Shown here: one piece after another, positions 36,982 through 46,759 of the stretch
How positions within the stretch are numbered: the first letter of the stretch is position 1
How the letters are laid out: the number at the start of each line of letters is the position of its first letter
DNA from: an uncultured Gammaproteobacteria bacterium
GTDB taxonomy: Bacteria; Pseudomonadota; Gammaproteobacteria; Pseudomonadales; Pseudohongiellaceae
Reading direction: 5' to 3'
Length of the DNA stretch: 64,000 nt
Assembly (NCBI GenBank): GCA_913060495.1
Contig: CAJXRP010000013.1
Location: forward strand, 35,479-99,478
Position numbers and translations under genes: made by a program
The notes under the pieces: generated by a model
Seen by the model: the letters and a program-made list of their open reading frames with translations, nothing else
Databases searched by the model: none
Told to the model about the DNA's origin: nothing

Positions 36982-38484
36982 ATGGAATCAACACCAGACT
37001 CGGCAACTGACTCGTCACTGCGTCCCGCGACAGTCCAACAGGCACTAGTTCCCGTCCTGGTACTAATCAGCCTGCTCTCCTTCTCCGTGTATCTGTTTGG
37101 GGAAGACGCAAGTTACGGTCCAAATCAGATAGCACTGTGCATCGGAGCCGCGGTCGCCTCAGCAATTGGCTGGATGAACGGGCAGAATTGGCAGCAGATC
37201 GAAGACAGCATCGTGTCTGGAGTCACTATCGCTCTGAAGCCGATACTTATTCTGTTTAGCGTGGGACTACTGATCGGCAGCTGGATACTCTCCGGCACAG
37301 TGCCGACCATGATCTACTACAGCTTGCTTATCTTGGACCCAGCCATCTTCTATGCTGCTAGTTGTCTCATTTGCGGTTTAATCGCACTCAGCATCGGCAG
37401 CTCTTGGACCGTCGCTGGCACAGTGGGTATCGCTCTAATTGGGGCTGCAGCCGGCCTCGGCCTCTCGGTTGAGATAACCGCTGGAGCAATTATTTCTGGC
37501 GCCTATTTCGGCGACAAGATGTCCCCGCTTTCTGAGACTACAAATCTTGCGCCTGCAGTAGCGGGCACCGATCTATTTTCTCACATTGGCCATATGGTTT
37601 GGACTACTATCCCAAGCATCGTTATAGCTCTCGTGCTATACGCCATAATCGGGCTGAACATTGATACTGAAAATAGCGCGAGCGACCTTGCCGTGACCAT
37701 GCAGTTAATCAACGACAACTTCACTATCAATCCATTTATGCTGCTGCCGGTTTTTGCATTGCTGGTTATGGCCCAGAAAAAATTGCCTCCTATTCCAACA
37801 ATCCTCGCCGGTGCCTTTATTGGCGTGGTATTAGCACTCGTATTTCAACAGAGTGCCGTACTGAGCCTGGCAGGCGATACACCGAATGTTTTCCTCGGCC
37901 TTTTTAAAGGTACCTGGCAAACTCTATTCGACGGATTCTCTCTTTCGAGTGGCAATGAAACACTGGATGACTTGATGACCCGGGGCGGCATGAGCTCTAT
38001 GCTAAATACGGTATGGCTTATTCTATGCGCCATGGTGTTCGGCGCGGTGATGGACCATACGGGACTACTGCAGTGTCTAGTTAACTATGCCCTCTCCTTC
38101 GTGCACAGCACAGGAAGCCTAGTTGCTACAACGATACTTACCTGCATCGGCGCAAACATCATTACCTCCGACCAATATATATCAATCGTGTTGCCAGGGC
38201 GCATGTACAAAATGGAATTTCAGAACAGAAATTTAGATGCCAAGAACCTGTCGCGCTGCCTAGAAGATGCCGGCACCATGACCTCGCCGCTCATACCTTG
38301 GAATACCTGCGGCGCTTACATGGCGGGAACCTTGGGAGTCGCGACGTTCTCCTATCTACCGTATTGCTTCTTTAACCTGATCTGCCCTGTCGTCGCGGTG
38401 ATCTATGGCTACACGAATTTCAAGATCGCTCCGCTGCAAGCAGAGCAGACAACGAACGCGCCGCCACTTTCCAGCGCTAACTAG
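36982..38484 (+). CDS. nhaC: Na+/H+ antiporter NhaC family
   Basis: A 500-residue membrane antiporter with about eleven helices. NhaC-type motifs are GSSWTVAGTVGIALIG, GAIISGAYFGDKMSPLSETTNLA (charged residues within a helix) and LIPWNTCGAYMAGTLGV near the C-terminus. It exchanges Na+ for H+ (some relatives exchange malate/lactate with H+/Na+), supporting pH and salt tolerance. The stop overlaps the convergent TudS/YbgA-like gene by 4 bases. Confidence 0.92.
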   Translation: MESTPDSATDSSLRPATVQQALVPVLVLISLLSFSVYLFGEDASYGPNQIALCIGAAVASAIGWMNGQNWQQIEDSIVSGVTIALKPILILFSVGLLIGSWILSGTVPTMIYYSLLILDPAIFYAASCLICGLIALSIGSSWTVAGTVGIALIGAAAGLGLSVEITAGAIISGAYFGDKMSPLSETTNLAPAVAGTDLFSHIGHMVWTTIPSIVIALVLYAIIGLNIDTENSASDLAVTMQLINDNFTINPFMLLPVFALLVMAQKKLPPIPTILAGAFIGVVLALVFQQSAVLSLAGDTPNVFLGLFKGTWQTLFDGFSLSSGNETLDDLMTRGGMSSMLNTVWLILCAMVFGAVMDHTGLLQCLVNYALSFVHSTGSLVATTILTCIGANIITSDQYISIVLPGRMYKMEFQNRNLDAKNLSRCLEDAGTMTSPLIPWNTCGAYMAGTLGVATFSYLPYCFFNLICPVVAVIYGYTNFKIAPLQAEQTTNAPPLSSAN

Positions 38485-39464
38485 ATATGGTTCTGCAAGC
38501 TCATCTCACCGGGATAGGGATTCATATACCAAGAGTTGGCGATGTATTCGTCGGGGTGTTTTCTGAAGAAATGATTGAGCAGCGTAATTGGTACAATTAG
38601 CGGCAACTGGCCTAAACGGTATTTCTCAACAGTATCTGTGAGCTCTAACTTGTCATCCTTGTCTAAGGGCTTCTTAAGATAACCTTGAATATGCTGCAAC
38701 ACATTCACGTGATTGCCTCGCGTTGCGGGAATCTTTAAGGCGCGCATCAGCTTCAGTAAATATTCTTCCGCCACTTCTTCAACATTGTCCTTACGCGCCG
38801 CTGCAAGCAACTGCCCCAGCTCGCGATAGCGGTTTTGATTGTGACTCATGACAATTAGCTTGTGCCGCGCATGGAATTTCAAGAGCTCATTGAGCGTCAG
38901 CCCTTCCTCTTTGAGCTGAAACCAGCGACGCATGATGAAAACCCGTTGTATGAAATTTTCTCTTAGCACGGCATCCCCGAGACGCCCCTCTTCCTCCACC
39001 GGCAGGTAGGGAACATTTTCCATCATCTTGCCGGCATAGATACCGACGCCTTCTCGAATGGGCATCACATCGTCCCAGATCTTAACGCGCTCCATGCCGC
39101 AGCTCGGGGAATCCTTCTTCAGGATATAGCCGCACAATTTGCTATGCCATTGCTTCTTATCATCAGCAGATTTAGCAAGCGCCTCGGTGAAGTCTGGCTC
39201 TGGATTGTCAACGGGGATGCAGCGAATGACATCAGACCCTTTTCGCGAAAGACGAATCGGCTTACGCGGTATGCCTAAACCAATAGCCAATTCGGGACAA
39301 AATGCCTGTAGATCAAAATATTGCCCGAGGGTCTTTCCAATATAGGAATTGTTCTTATGACCACCATCGTAACGAACTTTTTCGCCGAGCAGGCAGCTGC
39401 TAATGCCCACTGGTATCTTGCTCTGCTGTTCTTCGATTGTTTCAGAAGTATCTTCTGCGATCAT
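38481..39464 (-). CDS. DUF523-DUF1722 protein (TudS/YbgA fusion)
   Basis: A 327-residue two-domain protein. The N-terminal DUF523 domain (about 20-160) has the [4Fe-4S] cysteines in [19 protein letters not shown] and SPSCG; characterised DUF523 members (TudS) remove sulfur from thiouracil-type bases. The C-terminal DUF1722 (YbgA) domain (about 185-315) has [20 protein letters not shown] and [10 protein letters not shown]. The fusion is common in Gammaproteobacteria, often near photolyase genes, which are not seen here. ATG at 39464 forms an ATGA overlap with the GIY-YIG stop and so is preferred over GTG at 39479. Confidence 0.88.
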   Translation of the reverse strand: MIAEDTSETIEEQQSKIPVGISSCLLGEKVRYDGGHKNNSYIGKTLGQYFDLQAFCPELAIGLGIPRKPIRLSRKGSDVIRCIPVDNPEPDFTEALAKSADDKKQWHSKLCGYILKKDSPSCGMERVKIWDDVMPIREGVGIYAGKMMENVPYLPVEEEGRLGDAVLRENFIQRVFIMRRWFQLKEEGLTLNELLKFHARHKLIVMSHNQNRYRELGQLLAAARKDNVEEVAEEYLLKLMRALKIPATRGNHVNVLQHIQGYLKKPLDKDDKLELTDTVEKYRLGQLPLIVPITLLNHFFRKHPDEYIANSWYMNPYPGEMSLQNHI

Positions 39465-39781
39465 TTTTTCTGAAGCCACGTTTTCAATTCCTCTAGGTTG
39501 TCACACCGGCTTACTAGCCGTTCCTTATGTGTTCTGCTCAACTGCTTGACTCTGTACTCCAGTTTAAGCGCATCGGATCTATTGCCAACAATTATTTTAA
39601 AAACCAGAACCAACGGCCCTTTGCCGCGCAGCGCCTTGGCGCCCTTGTTCTTTCCGTCCGCATTCTCATGTTCAAGGAAGCGTCTGGGAACATCTGTAGT
39701 CACTCCAGTATAAAGACTGCCCTGCGCGGTCCGAACAAGATACAGCGACCATTGTACAGCCTCTTCGTTTGCTGCGTTCAT
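39461..39781 (-). CDS. GIY-YIG nuclease family protein (YhbQ/UPF0213-like)
   Basis: A 106-residue single-domain GIY-YIG protein. It has [17 protein letters not shown] (the GIY...YIG core as LYL...YTG), the catalytic Arg in VPRRFLEH and a Glu in LEYRVKQL. YhbQ-like proteins have been linked to DNA repair or exchange nuclease activity, but the role is unclear. It is coupled to the downstream TudS/YbgA-like gene (ATGA) and follows an MBL-fold hydrolase by 9 bases. Confidence 0.87.
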   Translation of the reverse strand: MNAANEEAVQWSLYLVRTAQGSLYTGVTTDVPRRFLEHENADGKNKGAKALRGKGPLVLVFKIIVGNRSDALKLEYRVKQLSRTHKERLVSRCDNLEELKTWLQKK

Positions 39782-39790
39782 AAACTGTGC

Positions 39791-40633
39791 TTACCGTATT
39801 TCCCAAAGCTTATTGTTACAGTGTACTCGTTCATCCTGCTGCAACTTCAACAAATGGGCCAGTAGCGTTTTCTTCGCCCAAGGGATGAGCTGTTTAGCCA
39901 CATCGTCATATACCGTCAACACTAGCTCGTCTAAGCTAACCGCACCAAGACTTTCGAGTCCTTCGATTACCAATTGCTCTCGCTTTAGACGGTGTGCTAT
40001 GAGTTTTTCAATCTCCTTGTGAGGCTCAGTCATGACGCTGCCATGACCAGGCGCGAGAGCCTTAAGCGGCATCAGCAACAATCGCCGCAGAGCATCTAGA
40101 TAAGCTGACATATCCCCGTCCGGAGGCAAAATTACCGAGGTCGTACCCTGCAGAACATGATCTCCGGTAAACAGTAACTGCTCCTCGCACAATAAAAAGC
40201 AAATATGGTTGGAGACATGACCTGGGGTCGCTATCAGTTGCACGCTGTATTCGCCACAGTCGATAGTTTCAAGGTCGCGCCAAAGCCTATCAGGTGCAAA
40301 GGTCTTATCCTGGCCTGCCACATCGGGAGCCTTCAAGCCTACCAACCTCGCTCCTGTTGCCTCCTGCAAAGCTAACGCACCGGGAGAGTGATCACCGTGT
40401 GTATGGGTAATTAGAATATTCTCAAGCTTGGCGTCGCCTATGGCTTCAAGAAAATTCTGCAGCTGAGTCTCATCCCTAGGCCCGGGATCTAGAAGTGACA
40501 GACGCTTCTCGCCAATTAGGTAACTATTCGTTCCGGGCCCAGTCATCGGGCCGGGATTGAGCCCTAATATCCGCCTTACCGGCACGCTCTGAGTTTCAAT
40601 AGAGATCGCAATCCCTGCATCTAATTCATTCAT
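39791..40633 (-). CDS. MBL-fold metallo-hydrolase (LACTB2-like)
   Basis: A 280-residue metallo-beta-lactamase-fold hydrolase. Zinc motifs are THTHGDHSPGA, TPGHVSNHICF and FTGDHVLQG; the C-terminal winged-helix-like region (MNELD..., LLAHLLKLQQDERVHC) fits the LACTB2/glyoxalase-II-like group. These act on RNA or thioester substrates; which applies here is not visible. Its promoter should be in the 290-base divergent gap before serA. Confidence 0.87.
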   Translation of the reverse strand: MNELDAGIAISIETQSVPVRRILGLNPGPMTGPGTNSYLIGEKRLSLLDPGPRDETQLQNFLEAIGDAKLENILITHTHGDHSPGALALQEATGARLVGLKAPDVAGQDKTFAPDRLWRDLETIDCGEYSVQLIATPGHVSNHICFLLCEEQLLFTGDHVLQGTTSVILPPDGDMSAYLDALRRLLLMPLKALAPGHGSVMTEPHKEIEKLIAHRLKREQLVIEGLESLGAVSLDELVLTVYDDVAKQLIPWAKKTLLAHLLKLQQDERVHCNNKLWEIR

Positions 40634-40923
40634 TGGTTTTTCCTGTGCTAATTTCCCTCTCAGACCACTAAATTAGGGCTCTATCGAGGCGACACTACTG
40701 GGCAGAAATGTGGCTGGAGTTTCCGTGCGAATCGCGACATAATTGCCCGCGTTATTTCTTAGGATGGAGCAACTTAACGACCACCTCCTGCCCAAGCAAT
40801 TCAGCTTTGATGATACACCCTCAAGATGAATACTAGCTATCATCGATGCCATTAGCGGCCATCGTCGTGGCGACACCAAATAGTGAACATAACTACGAAA
40901 AGCAATATAGCTCAGGAAATAAA

Positions 40924-42105
40924 ATGTACAAAATCAAGACCTACAACGCGATCTCCGAAAAAGGATTGACGCGCTTTCGCAGTGAAGATTTTCAAGTCGA
41001 CCCAGACATGACTGACGCCGATGCCATACTGCTGCGTAGCCACAAATTGGATGCATCTGCCATAGAGCCAAATCTGAAAGCTGTCGCGCGCGCGGGCGCT
41101 GGCACAAACAACGTGCCTGTCGATGCCTGCACCAAGGCTGGTGTCGTCGTATTCAACACCCCAGGCGCAAATGCTAACGCCGTTAAAGAACTGGTTTTGT
41201 GTGGACTTCTCCTCGCTTCACGAGGAATTGTCCCAGGAATCAAGTTTGCCAGCTCGCAAACTGAAATCAAAGATGAAGCCGAATTATCCAAGCTAATGGA
41301 GACTGAAAAGAAGCGCTTCAAGGGCAGCGAGATATCAGGCAAAACATTGGGAGTGATTGGCCTAGGCGCGATTGGCTCTCTGGTTGCCGAAATGGCGATC
41401 GATTTAGGAATGAAAGTGCAGGGCTATGATCCTGCCCTCTCCGTAGAAGCTGCATGGCGCCTGCCAAGCAAGGTACGACGTAAAGAGAATATTGCTTCCT
41501 TAGTTGCTAGCTCCGATTTTATCTCTCTACATCTACCAGTATTAGATTCGACACGCGACTTGATCAATGCAGAAGTCTTCGCCTCTATGAAAGACGGGAC
41601 CTGCCTATTGAATTTTGCGCGTGATGAGATCGTCGATTCTAAGGCCCTTTTAGAAGCTCTGGAATCGGGCAAGCTAGGCAAATACGTGAGTGATTTCCCT
41701 CGCCCGGAACTCATGGGCAGAGAGGATGTTATATCTATGCCGCATATCGGTGCCAGCACCAGCGAAGCGGAAGAGAATTGCGCAATCATGGGCGCAGACC
41801 AGCTGATGGATTTTCTAGAGAACGGTAATATCAAGAATTCTGTTAATTTTCCTGCATCGACTCTAGACCGAACAGCCGATGCGGGAAGTTGCACTCGTCT
41901 GGCTATCTGCAATCGAAACGTACCCAAGATGCTGGGCCAAATATTATCGGTACTTGCCGATCAGAATATAAATGTAAGGGACATGCTCAATAAGAGTCGC
42001 GATGATATCGCTTACAACTTAATCGACTTAGAGGCGCGGCCTTCGGAAGAAGCACTAGCTGCGATTTCCCAAATCGAAGACGTAATCAAAGTTACTCTGC
42101 TTTAA
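40924..42105 (+). CDS. serA: D-3-phosphoglycerate dehydrogenase
   Basis: A 393-residue NAD-dependent enzyme making 3-phosphohydroxypyruvate, the first step to serine. The nucleotide site is LGVIGLGAIGSLVAE, the catalytic Arg/Glu/His lie in NFARDEIVD, RPELMG and MPHIGASTSEAEENC, and an ACT domain ends the protein (VLADQNINVRDMLNK). The start is set at ATG 40924, behind CAGGAAAT; a longer frame from 40846 adds 26 residues without homology. serC follows 38 bases later, so two steps of serine synthesis are together. Confidence 0.94.
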   Translation: MYKIKTYNAISEKGLTRFRSEDFQVDPDMTDADAILLRSHKLDASAIEPNLKAVARAGAGTNNVPVDACTKAGVVVFNTPGANANAVKELVLCGLLLASRGIVPGIKFASSQTEIKDEAELSKLMETEKKRFKGSEISGKTLGVIGLGAIGSLVAEMAIDLGMKVQGYDPALSVEAAWRLPSKVRRKENIASLVASSDFISLHLPVLDSTRDLINAEVFASMKDGTCLLNFARDEIVDSKALLEALESGKLGKYVSDFPRPELMGREDVISMPHIGASTSEAEENCAIMGADQLMDFLENGNIKNSVNFPASTLDRTADAGSCTRLAICNRNVPKMLGQILSVLADQNINVRDMLNKSRDDIAYNLIDLEARPSEEALAAISQIEDVIKVTLL

Positions 42106-42143
42106 CACACCAAACACTAACAATTACTATTGGAATTAAGACA

Positions 42144-43232
42144 ATGACTCGAGTATTTAATTTTGGCGCAGGACCGGCGATGCTCCCTATCGAAGTTATG
42201 CAGAAAGCACAGGCGGAATTCCTTGATTACAACAATATGGGCGCGTCGGTAATTGAAATAAGCCACCGCTCCAAAGAATTCGGCGAGATTATAGATCGCA
42301 GCGATGCCCTGCTTAGAGAGCTCGCGGATATACCCAGCAACTACAAGATTTTGTACGTGCATGGCGGCGCTCAAATGCAATTCTCTGCCGTACCTCTGAA
42401 TCTCATCAATCGCAACCCTGCACGCAAAGCATCGTTTGTCCTCACTGGCACTTGGGCGGTAAAAGCCAGCAAGGAAGCAAACCGTTATGGTACTGCGCTC
42501 AATATTGCCAGCAGCAAAGATAGCAACTTCAACCACATTCCTGAGTTTGACGCGTCAATGCTAGACCCAGAAAGCTCATATGTTCACATCGTCAGCAATA
42601 ACACCTTGTATGGCACGCGCTGGCAATCCTTCCCTGATACAGGGGACATTCCTTTGGTCGCGGATATGACCTCCGAGTTTATGTCTCGCAAGATAGATAT
42701 AAGCCAATTCGGCGTTATTTTTGCTGGTCTTCAAAAGAACCTAGGGCCGGCTGGACTCGCTGTCGTCATAATTCGAGAAGATCTACTAGAACACGCAATT
42801 CCTGAAACTCCAGGGCTACTGAATTACAAGACCTATGCTGATCAGCATTCACTAGCCAATACCAACAACACCTTCGCCATCTATATGATGTCGCTAGTAA
42901 TGGAATGGCTGAAAGACCAGGGTGGCGTAGAGAAAATGGAGGCGCAAAATGAAGCCAAAGCTAAATTGATCTACGATTACATTGATAGCACTGACTTCTA
43001 CTTCGGCACTGCAGAACCGGCTCATCGATCAATAATGAACGTGACCTTCAAGACACTCAATGAAGACTTGCTGGACAGCTTTTTAGAACAGGCAGAAGCT
43101 AATAACCTCTACGCGCTGAAAGGACATCGTGACGTCGGTGGAATTCGAGCCTCAATTTACAACGCCATGCCAATGGCTGGCTGCGAAGCCCTTGTGAATT
43201 TCATGCAAGAGTTTGAAAAAGGCAACGCCTAG
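42144..43232 (+). CDS. serC: Phosphoserine aminotransferase
   Basis: A 362-residue class V PLP enzyme converting 3-phosphohydroxypyruvate plus glutamate to phosphoserine, also used in pyridoxal phosphate synthesis. N-terminus RVFNFGAGPAMLPIEV; GGAQMQFSAVP for the phosphate site; the PLP lysine is in FAGLQKNLGPAG; RASIYNAMP near the C-terminus. It lies in an apparent operon behind serA. Confidence 0.96.
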   Translation: MTRVFNFGAGPAMLPIEVMQKAQAEFLDYNNMGASVIEISHRSKEFGEIIDRSDALLRELADIPSNYKILYVHGGAQMQFSAVPLNLINRNPARKASFVLTGTWAVKASKEANRYGTALNIASSKDSNFNHIPEFDASMLDPESSYVHIVSNNTLYGTRWQSFPDTGDIPLVADMTSEFMSRKIDISQFGVIFAGLQKNLGPAGLAVVIIREDLLEHAIPETPGLLNYKTYADQHSLANTNNTFAIYMMSLVMEWLKDQGGVEKMEAQNEAKAKLIYDYIDSTDFYFGTAEPAHRSIMNVTFKTLNEDLLDSFLEQAEANNLYALKGHRDVGGIRASIYNAMPMAGCEALVNFMQEFEKGNA

Positions 43233-43322
43233 AGCAAGACGATCATACAGCCGGCCCGGTCACATTTACTTCTGTGAGGGCCTGCTGTAGTTTTGGCAGG
43301 CATTGCCAAACTAGAAATCGTC

Positions 43323-44420
43323 ATGGACATTTCCCGAAAGATAATTCACTGCGATTGCGATTGTTTCTATGCATCCATAGAGATGCGCGACAATCCAGAT
43401 TTAGCCAACTTGCCGATTGCCGTGGGCGGCTCACCGAGCCGGCGCGGAGTAGTCGCTACCTGCAATTATGAAGCGCGAAAATTCGGCATCCATTCAGCGA
43501 TGGCTTCTGCCATGGCGCGCAAGCTCTGCCCCGACCTTATAATCATTCGCCCCGATATGGAAAAGTATCGGACAGCATCCGAACTCATTCACCAAGTCTT
43601 TCAACATTACACTGAGTTGATCGAGCCGCTCTCGCTGGACGAGGCGTTTTTGGATGTTAGTGACTGTACTCAGTTCGATGGCAGTGCTACGCGTATCGCA
43701 CAGGCCATTCGTCAGGAAGTTAAGGACAGCGTCGGCATCACTATCTCAGCCGGCATCGCACCAAATAAATTTCTAGCAAAGATCGCCAGCGATTGGGAGA
43801 AGCCCGATGGGCAGTTCGTGATTCGCCCCGAACAAGTCGCAGCTTTCGTTGCCACCCTGCCAGTCAAGAAACTGCATGGCGTGGGAAAAGTTACCGCAGC
43901 AAAGATGAAGCGCTTAGGCCTCGAATGCTGCGAAGACCTGAGATTAGTCGGCGAAGAAGAGCTACGGGAACACTTCGGCTCATTCGGTGACCGCTTATAC
44001 AAATTAAGTCAGGGCATCGATAACCGCCCCGTGCAAACTGACCGCATCCGCAAATCCCTAAGCGTTGAAAACACTTTTGCAGAGGATCTACCCTCGCTGG
44101 AAAGCTGTCTCAACGCTCTACCGGAGCTCGAGGCGCAACTGCTAAAGAGAATGCAGAAACTGAAAGACAGCTATCAAATTCAAAAACAGTTCGTAAAAAT
44201 TAAGTTTCATGATTTCGTAGGTACTACGGTAGAGATGATATCCTCAACAACCGATGCCGATAACTATAGAGCGCTATGCGAGCAAGGCTTTGCGCGCGGC
44301 AACAAACCAGTTCGACTACTTGGCATGGGTGTAAGACTAGTGCCGCTGACAGAGAATTCGAACACAGAAAATACCAGAGACCAATTGAGTCTCGGCCTGG
44401 AATCCAGAGCGCATGATTAG
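43323..44420 (+). CDS. dinB: DNA polymerase IV
   Basis: A 365-residue Y-family translesion polymerase. Catalytic residues: IIHCDCDCFYASIEMRDNP (first Asp) and SLDEAFLDVSD (Asp-Glu pair). Helix-hairpin-helix and little-finger domains follow. ATG at 43323 (MDISRKIIH) aligns with other DinB proteins; a TTG ten codons upstream is rejected. The extra tail after GMGVRLVPL ends with QLSLGLE, close to the beta-clamp-binding consensus QLxLGL. Its last 8 bases overlap greB. No LexA box was identified upstream by eye. Confidence 0.95.
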   Translation: MDISRKIIHCDCDCFYASIEMRDNPDLANLPIAVGGSPSRRGVVATCNYEARKFGIHSAMASAMARKLCPDLIIIRPDMEKYRTASELIHQVFQHYTELIEPLSLDEAFLDVSDCTQFDGSATRIAQAIRQEVKDSVGITISAGIAPNKFLAKIASDWEKPDGQFVIRPEQVAAFVATLPVKKLHGVGKVTAAKMKRLGLECCEDLRLVGEEELREHFGSFGDRLYKLSQGIDNRPVQTDRIRKSLSVENTFAEDLPSLESCLNALPELEAQLLKRMQKLKDSYQIQKQFVKIKFHDFVGTTVEMISSTTDADNYRALCEQGFARGNKPVRLLGMGVRLVPLTENSNTENTRDQLSLGLESRAHD

Positions 44421-44907
44421 ATACCGCCCACCAAGGCCCCCCAGCGCTAAATACATTACCGCCGAGGGCGAGAAAAGACTAAAAGCGGAGCTGCATCAAC
44501 TCTGGAAAGTGGAGCGCCCACAGGTTACCCAGTCAGTCACCGAAGCTGCCGCTCAAGGCGATCGATCGGAGAATGCCGAATATATTTATGGCAAGAAGCG
44601 TCTGCGTGAAATAGACGGTAGAGTCAGGTACCTAAGCAAGCGCCTAGAGGAAATGACCGTAGTATCCGAACCCCCTACCAATCAAGATAAGATCTATTTC
44701 GGCGCAGTAGTCACACTCGAAGATCAGGACGGCAACCCATTCAAATACAAAATTGTCGGTCCAGATGAATTAGATCCCCAGAAGGGCCATATAAGTATTG
44801 ATGCGCCTTTAGGTCGCGCATTGCTAAGCAAGGAAGTCGACAGCGAGATAGAGATCGAATCGCCTCAAGGTCACAAGGTTTTCTATGTCCTCGCTATCGA
44901 ATACTGA
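44413..44907 (+). CDS. greB: Transcription elongation factor GreB
   Basis: A 164-residue Gre factor that rescues backtracked RNA polymerase by stimulating transcript cleavage. The coiled coil has AAAQGDRSENAEYIYGKKRLREID with the acidic tip residues Asp/Glu, and the globular domain has VTLEDQDGNPFKYKIVGPDELDP. The N-terminal RPPSAKYIT and YIYGKKRLREID distinguish GreB from GreA. It overlaps dinB by 8 bases, an uncommon pairing that suggests shared expression. Confidence 0.94.
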   Translation: MIRYRPPRPPSAKYITAEGEKRLKAELHQLWKVERPQVTQSVTEAAAQGDRSENAEYIYGKKRLREIDGRVRYLSKRLEEMTVVSEPPTNQDKIYFGAVVTLEDQDGNPFKYKIVGPDELDPQKGHISIDAPLGRALLSKEVDSEIEIESPQGHKVFYVLAIEY

Positions 44908-44933
44908 GCGCATGCAGCGCTGATGAATCGGTT

Positions 44934-45929
44934 ATGAAACACGTAACTATAATTGCTGTCCCTAAGGCGCTTGGGTCAACTGTTACCATCCCCTTAGAGA
45001 TGCTCAGCGCCGCTAACGATATAGCCAAGTCTCGCCGCCAACTCGACAAACTCGTCACTATCGAGCTGGCTTCTGGCAGTGACAGTACCGAGTTGATACT
45101 CAGCGGCGGCATGCGCATCATCTGCCAATCCACACTGAAAAATATAAACAACAGCGATCTAATCTTTATACCCGGTGTATGGGGGAATCCCAGATCTTCA
45201 TTACCTAAATTGAAGCCAATGATGAATTGGCTGGCACAGCAATACGCAGCTGGTAACACGCTTTGCTCGATTGTTACCGGCAGCTATTTCCTAGCGGAGG
45301 CGGGTCTATTACACGGCAAACCAGCCACCACTCACTGGCGCTTCTTCGATGAATTTGTAGAGCGCTATCCCGACATCAAACTACAAAGAAAACGCTTCAT
45401 TACCTTTGCTGATCGGCTCTATTGCACCGGTAGTGTTAATGCCGTCCGCGACATAATGCTGCATTTTGTCGAACAGCTGTATGGTGAATCAATTGCCAAT
45501 GAGATAGCGCGACAGTTCACTCATGAGTTAAAACGCTCTTATGAATCCCTTCTTCTAAAAGAAGATCAGCAGCGCAGCCACCATGATGAAGAAATAATAA
45601 AAGTGCAGGAGTGGCTAGACCAAAACTACCCAGGGGATGTAATCATAAGCGCGTTAGCGGACAGATTTAAACTCAGCGTTCGATCTTTGAACCGGCGCTT
45701 CAAATTAGCAACCAACACATCACCACTGCAATACCTCCAGAGCCTGAGGATTGAACATGCCAAAGAATTGCTGAAACAGAGCAACCTAGCAGTATCCGAA
45801 GTCTCCGACATGGTGGGCTATCAAGACGCGAGCTATTTTACGAGCCTGTTTAAAAAGCTAACGGCAGTGACACCGGTCGAGTACCGTAGCCTTGTTCGGA
45901 ACAAGCTATTCCTAGCGGAAAAATCTTAG
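44934..45929 (+). CDS. GlxA-type transcriptional regulator (DJ-1/PfpI plus AraC HTH)
   Basis: A 331-residue regulator. The N-terminal DJ-1/PfpI-like domain (about 1-180) has CSIVTGSYFLAEAGLL at the nucleophile elbow and ATTHWRFFDEF. The C-terminal AraC DNA-binding domain (about 225-325) has two helix-turn-helix units and the signature ISALADRFKLSVRSLNRRFK..SPLQYLQSLRIEHAKELL. The DJ-1 domain serves as a ligand sensor in this group. The ligand and targets are unknown; no obvious target gene is adjacent. Confidence 0.9.
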   Translation: MKHVTIIAVPKALGSTVTIPLEMLSAANDIAKSRRQLDKLVTIELASGSDSTELILSGGMRIICQSTLKNINNSDLIFIPGVWGNPRSSLPKLKPMMNWLAQQYAAGNTLCSIVTGSYFLAEAGLLHGKPATTHWRFFDEFVERYPDIKLQRKRFITFADRLYCTGSVNAVRDIMLHFVEQLYGESIANEIARQFTHELKRSYESLLLKEDQQRSHHDEEIIKVQEWLDQNYPGDVIISALADRFKLSVRSLNRRFKLATNTSPLQYLQSLRIEHAKELLKQSNLAVSEVSDMVGYQDASYFTSLFKKLTAVTPVEYRSLVRNKLFLAEKS

Positions 45930-45950
45930 AGAAAAGTTACGCACAAGAAA

Positions 45951-45990
45951 CAAAAAAGGGAAACCTCGAACAATGCTCAGAGATTTCCCT
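45951..45990 (-). terminator. Rho-independent terminator after hpf-DUF1244
   Basis: On the minus strand an 11-bp stem with one mismatch (arms 45980-45990 and 45957-45967, 12-base loop) is followed by six T (complement of 45952-45957). It lies 28 bases beyond the DUF1244 stop. It could also serve the convergent regulator gene, though the plus side lacks a T run. Confidence 0.75.
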
Positions 45991-46018
45991 AGGTGTACGC
46001 TGCAACTATTTAGTCAGC

Positions 46019-46303
46019 CTATCGACTATCAAATTTCTGTAGCTGCTCCGCGCTGGCTTCCGATTGATACTTAGACTTCCAATCAGAGTAAGGCATGCCA
46101 TAGACAATCTCGCGCGCGGCTTCATAATTAATATCCGCGCCCCGAGACTCCGCCTCTGTCACATACCATTTCGACAAGCAGTTTCTACAAAAGCTTGCGA
46201 GATTCATCAGATCAATATTTTGAACGTCCTTGTTGTCATCTAAATGTTGCAGCAGCCTTCGAAAAGTTGCCGCTTCGATTTCCTTCCTTGTTGCATCGTC
46301 CAT
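46019..46303 (-). CDS. DUF1244 family protein
   Basis: A 94-residue protein with the DUF1244 pattern: ATFRRLLQHLDDNKDVQNIDLMNLA, FCRNCLSKWY (CxxC) and YGMPYSDWKSKYQ. It is a small helical family with unknown function, widespread in Proteobacteria. It follows the HPF gene by 15 bases and shares its terminator, so it is co-transcribed. Confidence 0.88.
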   Translation of the reverse strand: MDDATRKEIEAATFRRLLQHLDDNKDVQNIDLMNLASFCRNCLSKWYVTEAESRGADINYEAAREIVYGMPYSDWKSKYQSEASAEQLQKFDSR

Positions 46304-46318
46304 ATATTTCCCGCTGCC

Positions 46319-46759
46319 CTAAGCAGCAGCCTCACTATTGATCTCTTCCAAAGCTTCTTCTTCATCGAGCAAGCTTTCTGCTTCAGGCAACTCCGTTTCA
46401 AGCTCCATCGCTTCCACTTCTTGATGTAGGGGTGTTGCTCTATGTTTTTTGTCGATGGACTTTAGCTGCCTCTCTGCTGCGTTGAAAGCATCCCGAATAG
46501 CAACATATAAATCTTCATGGGCATGATTGTCGTGTTGATCTTGATTGACTCGAACTTCTAACGTTGGAGTATGCATTTCCAATGTGACTGAATAAACTTT
46601 CCCCTTATGGTGATTGTTGTGAGGAGAATCCAATACTACCCGACCATTGATAATATGGTCGCAGTAGCGCTCCAGCTTGTCTATCCGCTTTTGCACGGCT
46701 TCGCTGATCGCTTCGCTTTGATCTATATTGTGATACACAACTTGGAATTCATTAGTCAT
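46319..46759 (-). CDS. hpf: Ribosome hibernation promoting factor/RaiA family with acidic tail
   Basis: A 146-residue protein. Residues 1-105 match the HPF/YfiA (RaiA) ribosome-binding domain that stalls or dimerises ribosomes in stationary phase (ISEAVQKRIDKLERYCDHI, HEDLYVAIRDAFNAAERQL). Instead of the dimerisation domain of long HPF, the last 40 residues are very acidic (ESLLDEEEALEEINSE). The RBS AGGAGA is 9 bases before the ATG. It is not next to rpoN, where hpf often lies. Confidence 0.83.
   Translation of the reverse strand: MTNEFQVVYHNIDQSEAISEAVQKRIDKLERYCDHIINGRVVLDSPHNNHHKGKVYSVTLEMHTPTLEVRVNQDQHDNHAHEDLYVAIRDAFNAAERQLKSIDKKHRATPLHQEVEAMELETELPEAESLLDEEEALEEINSEAAA

Noticed and set aside
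40673..40879. 68-codon minus-strand frame before serA
   Set aside because: It occupies a divergent promoter region, has no ribosome site and no recognisable domain.
40846..40923. Longer N-terminus for serA
   Set aside because: The extra 26 residues have no similarity to the family, while ATG 40924 has a good ribosome site and aligns with other SerA proteins.
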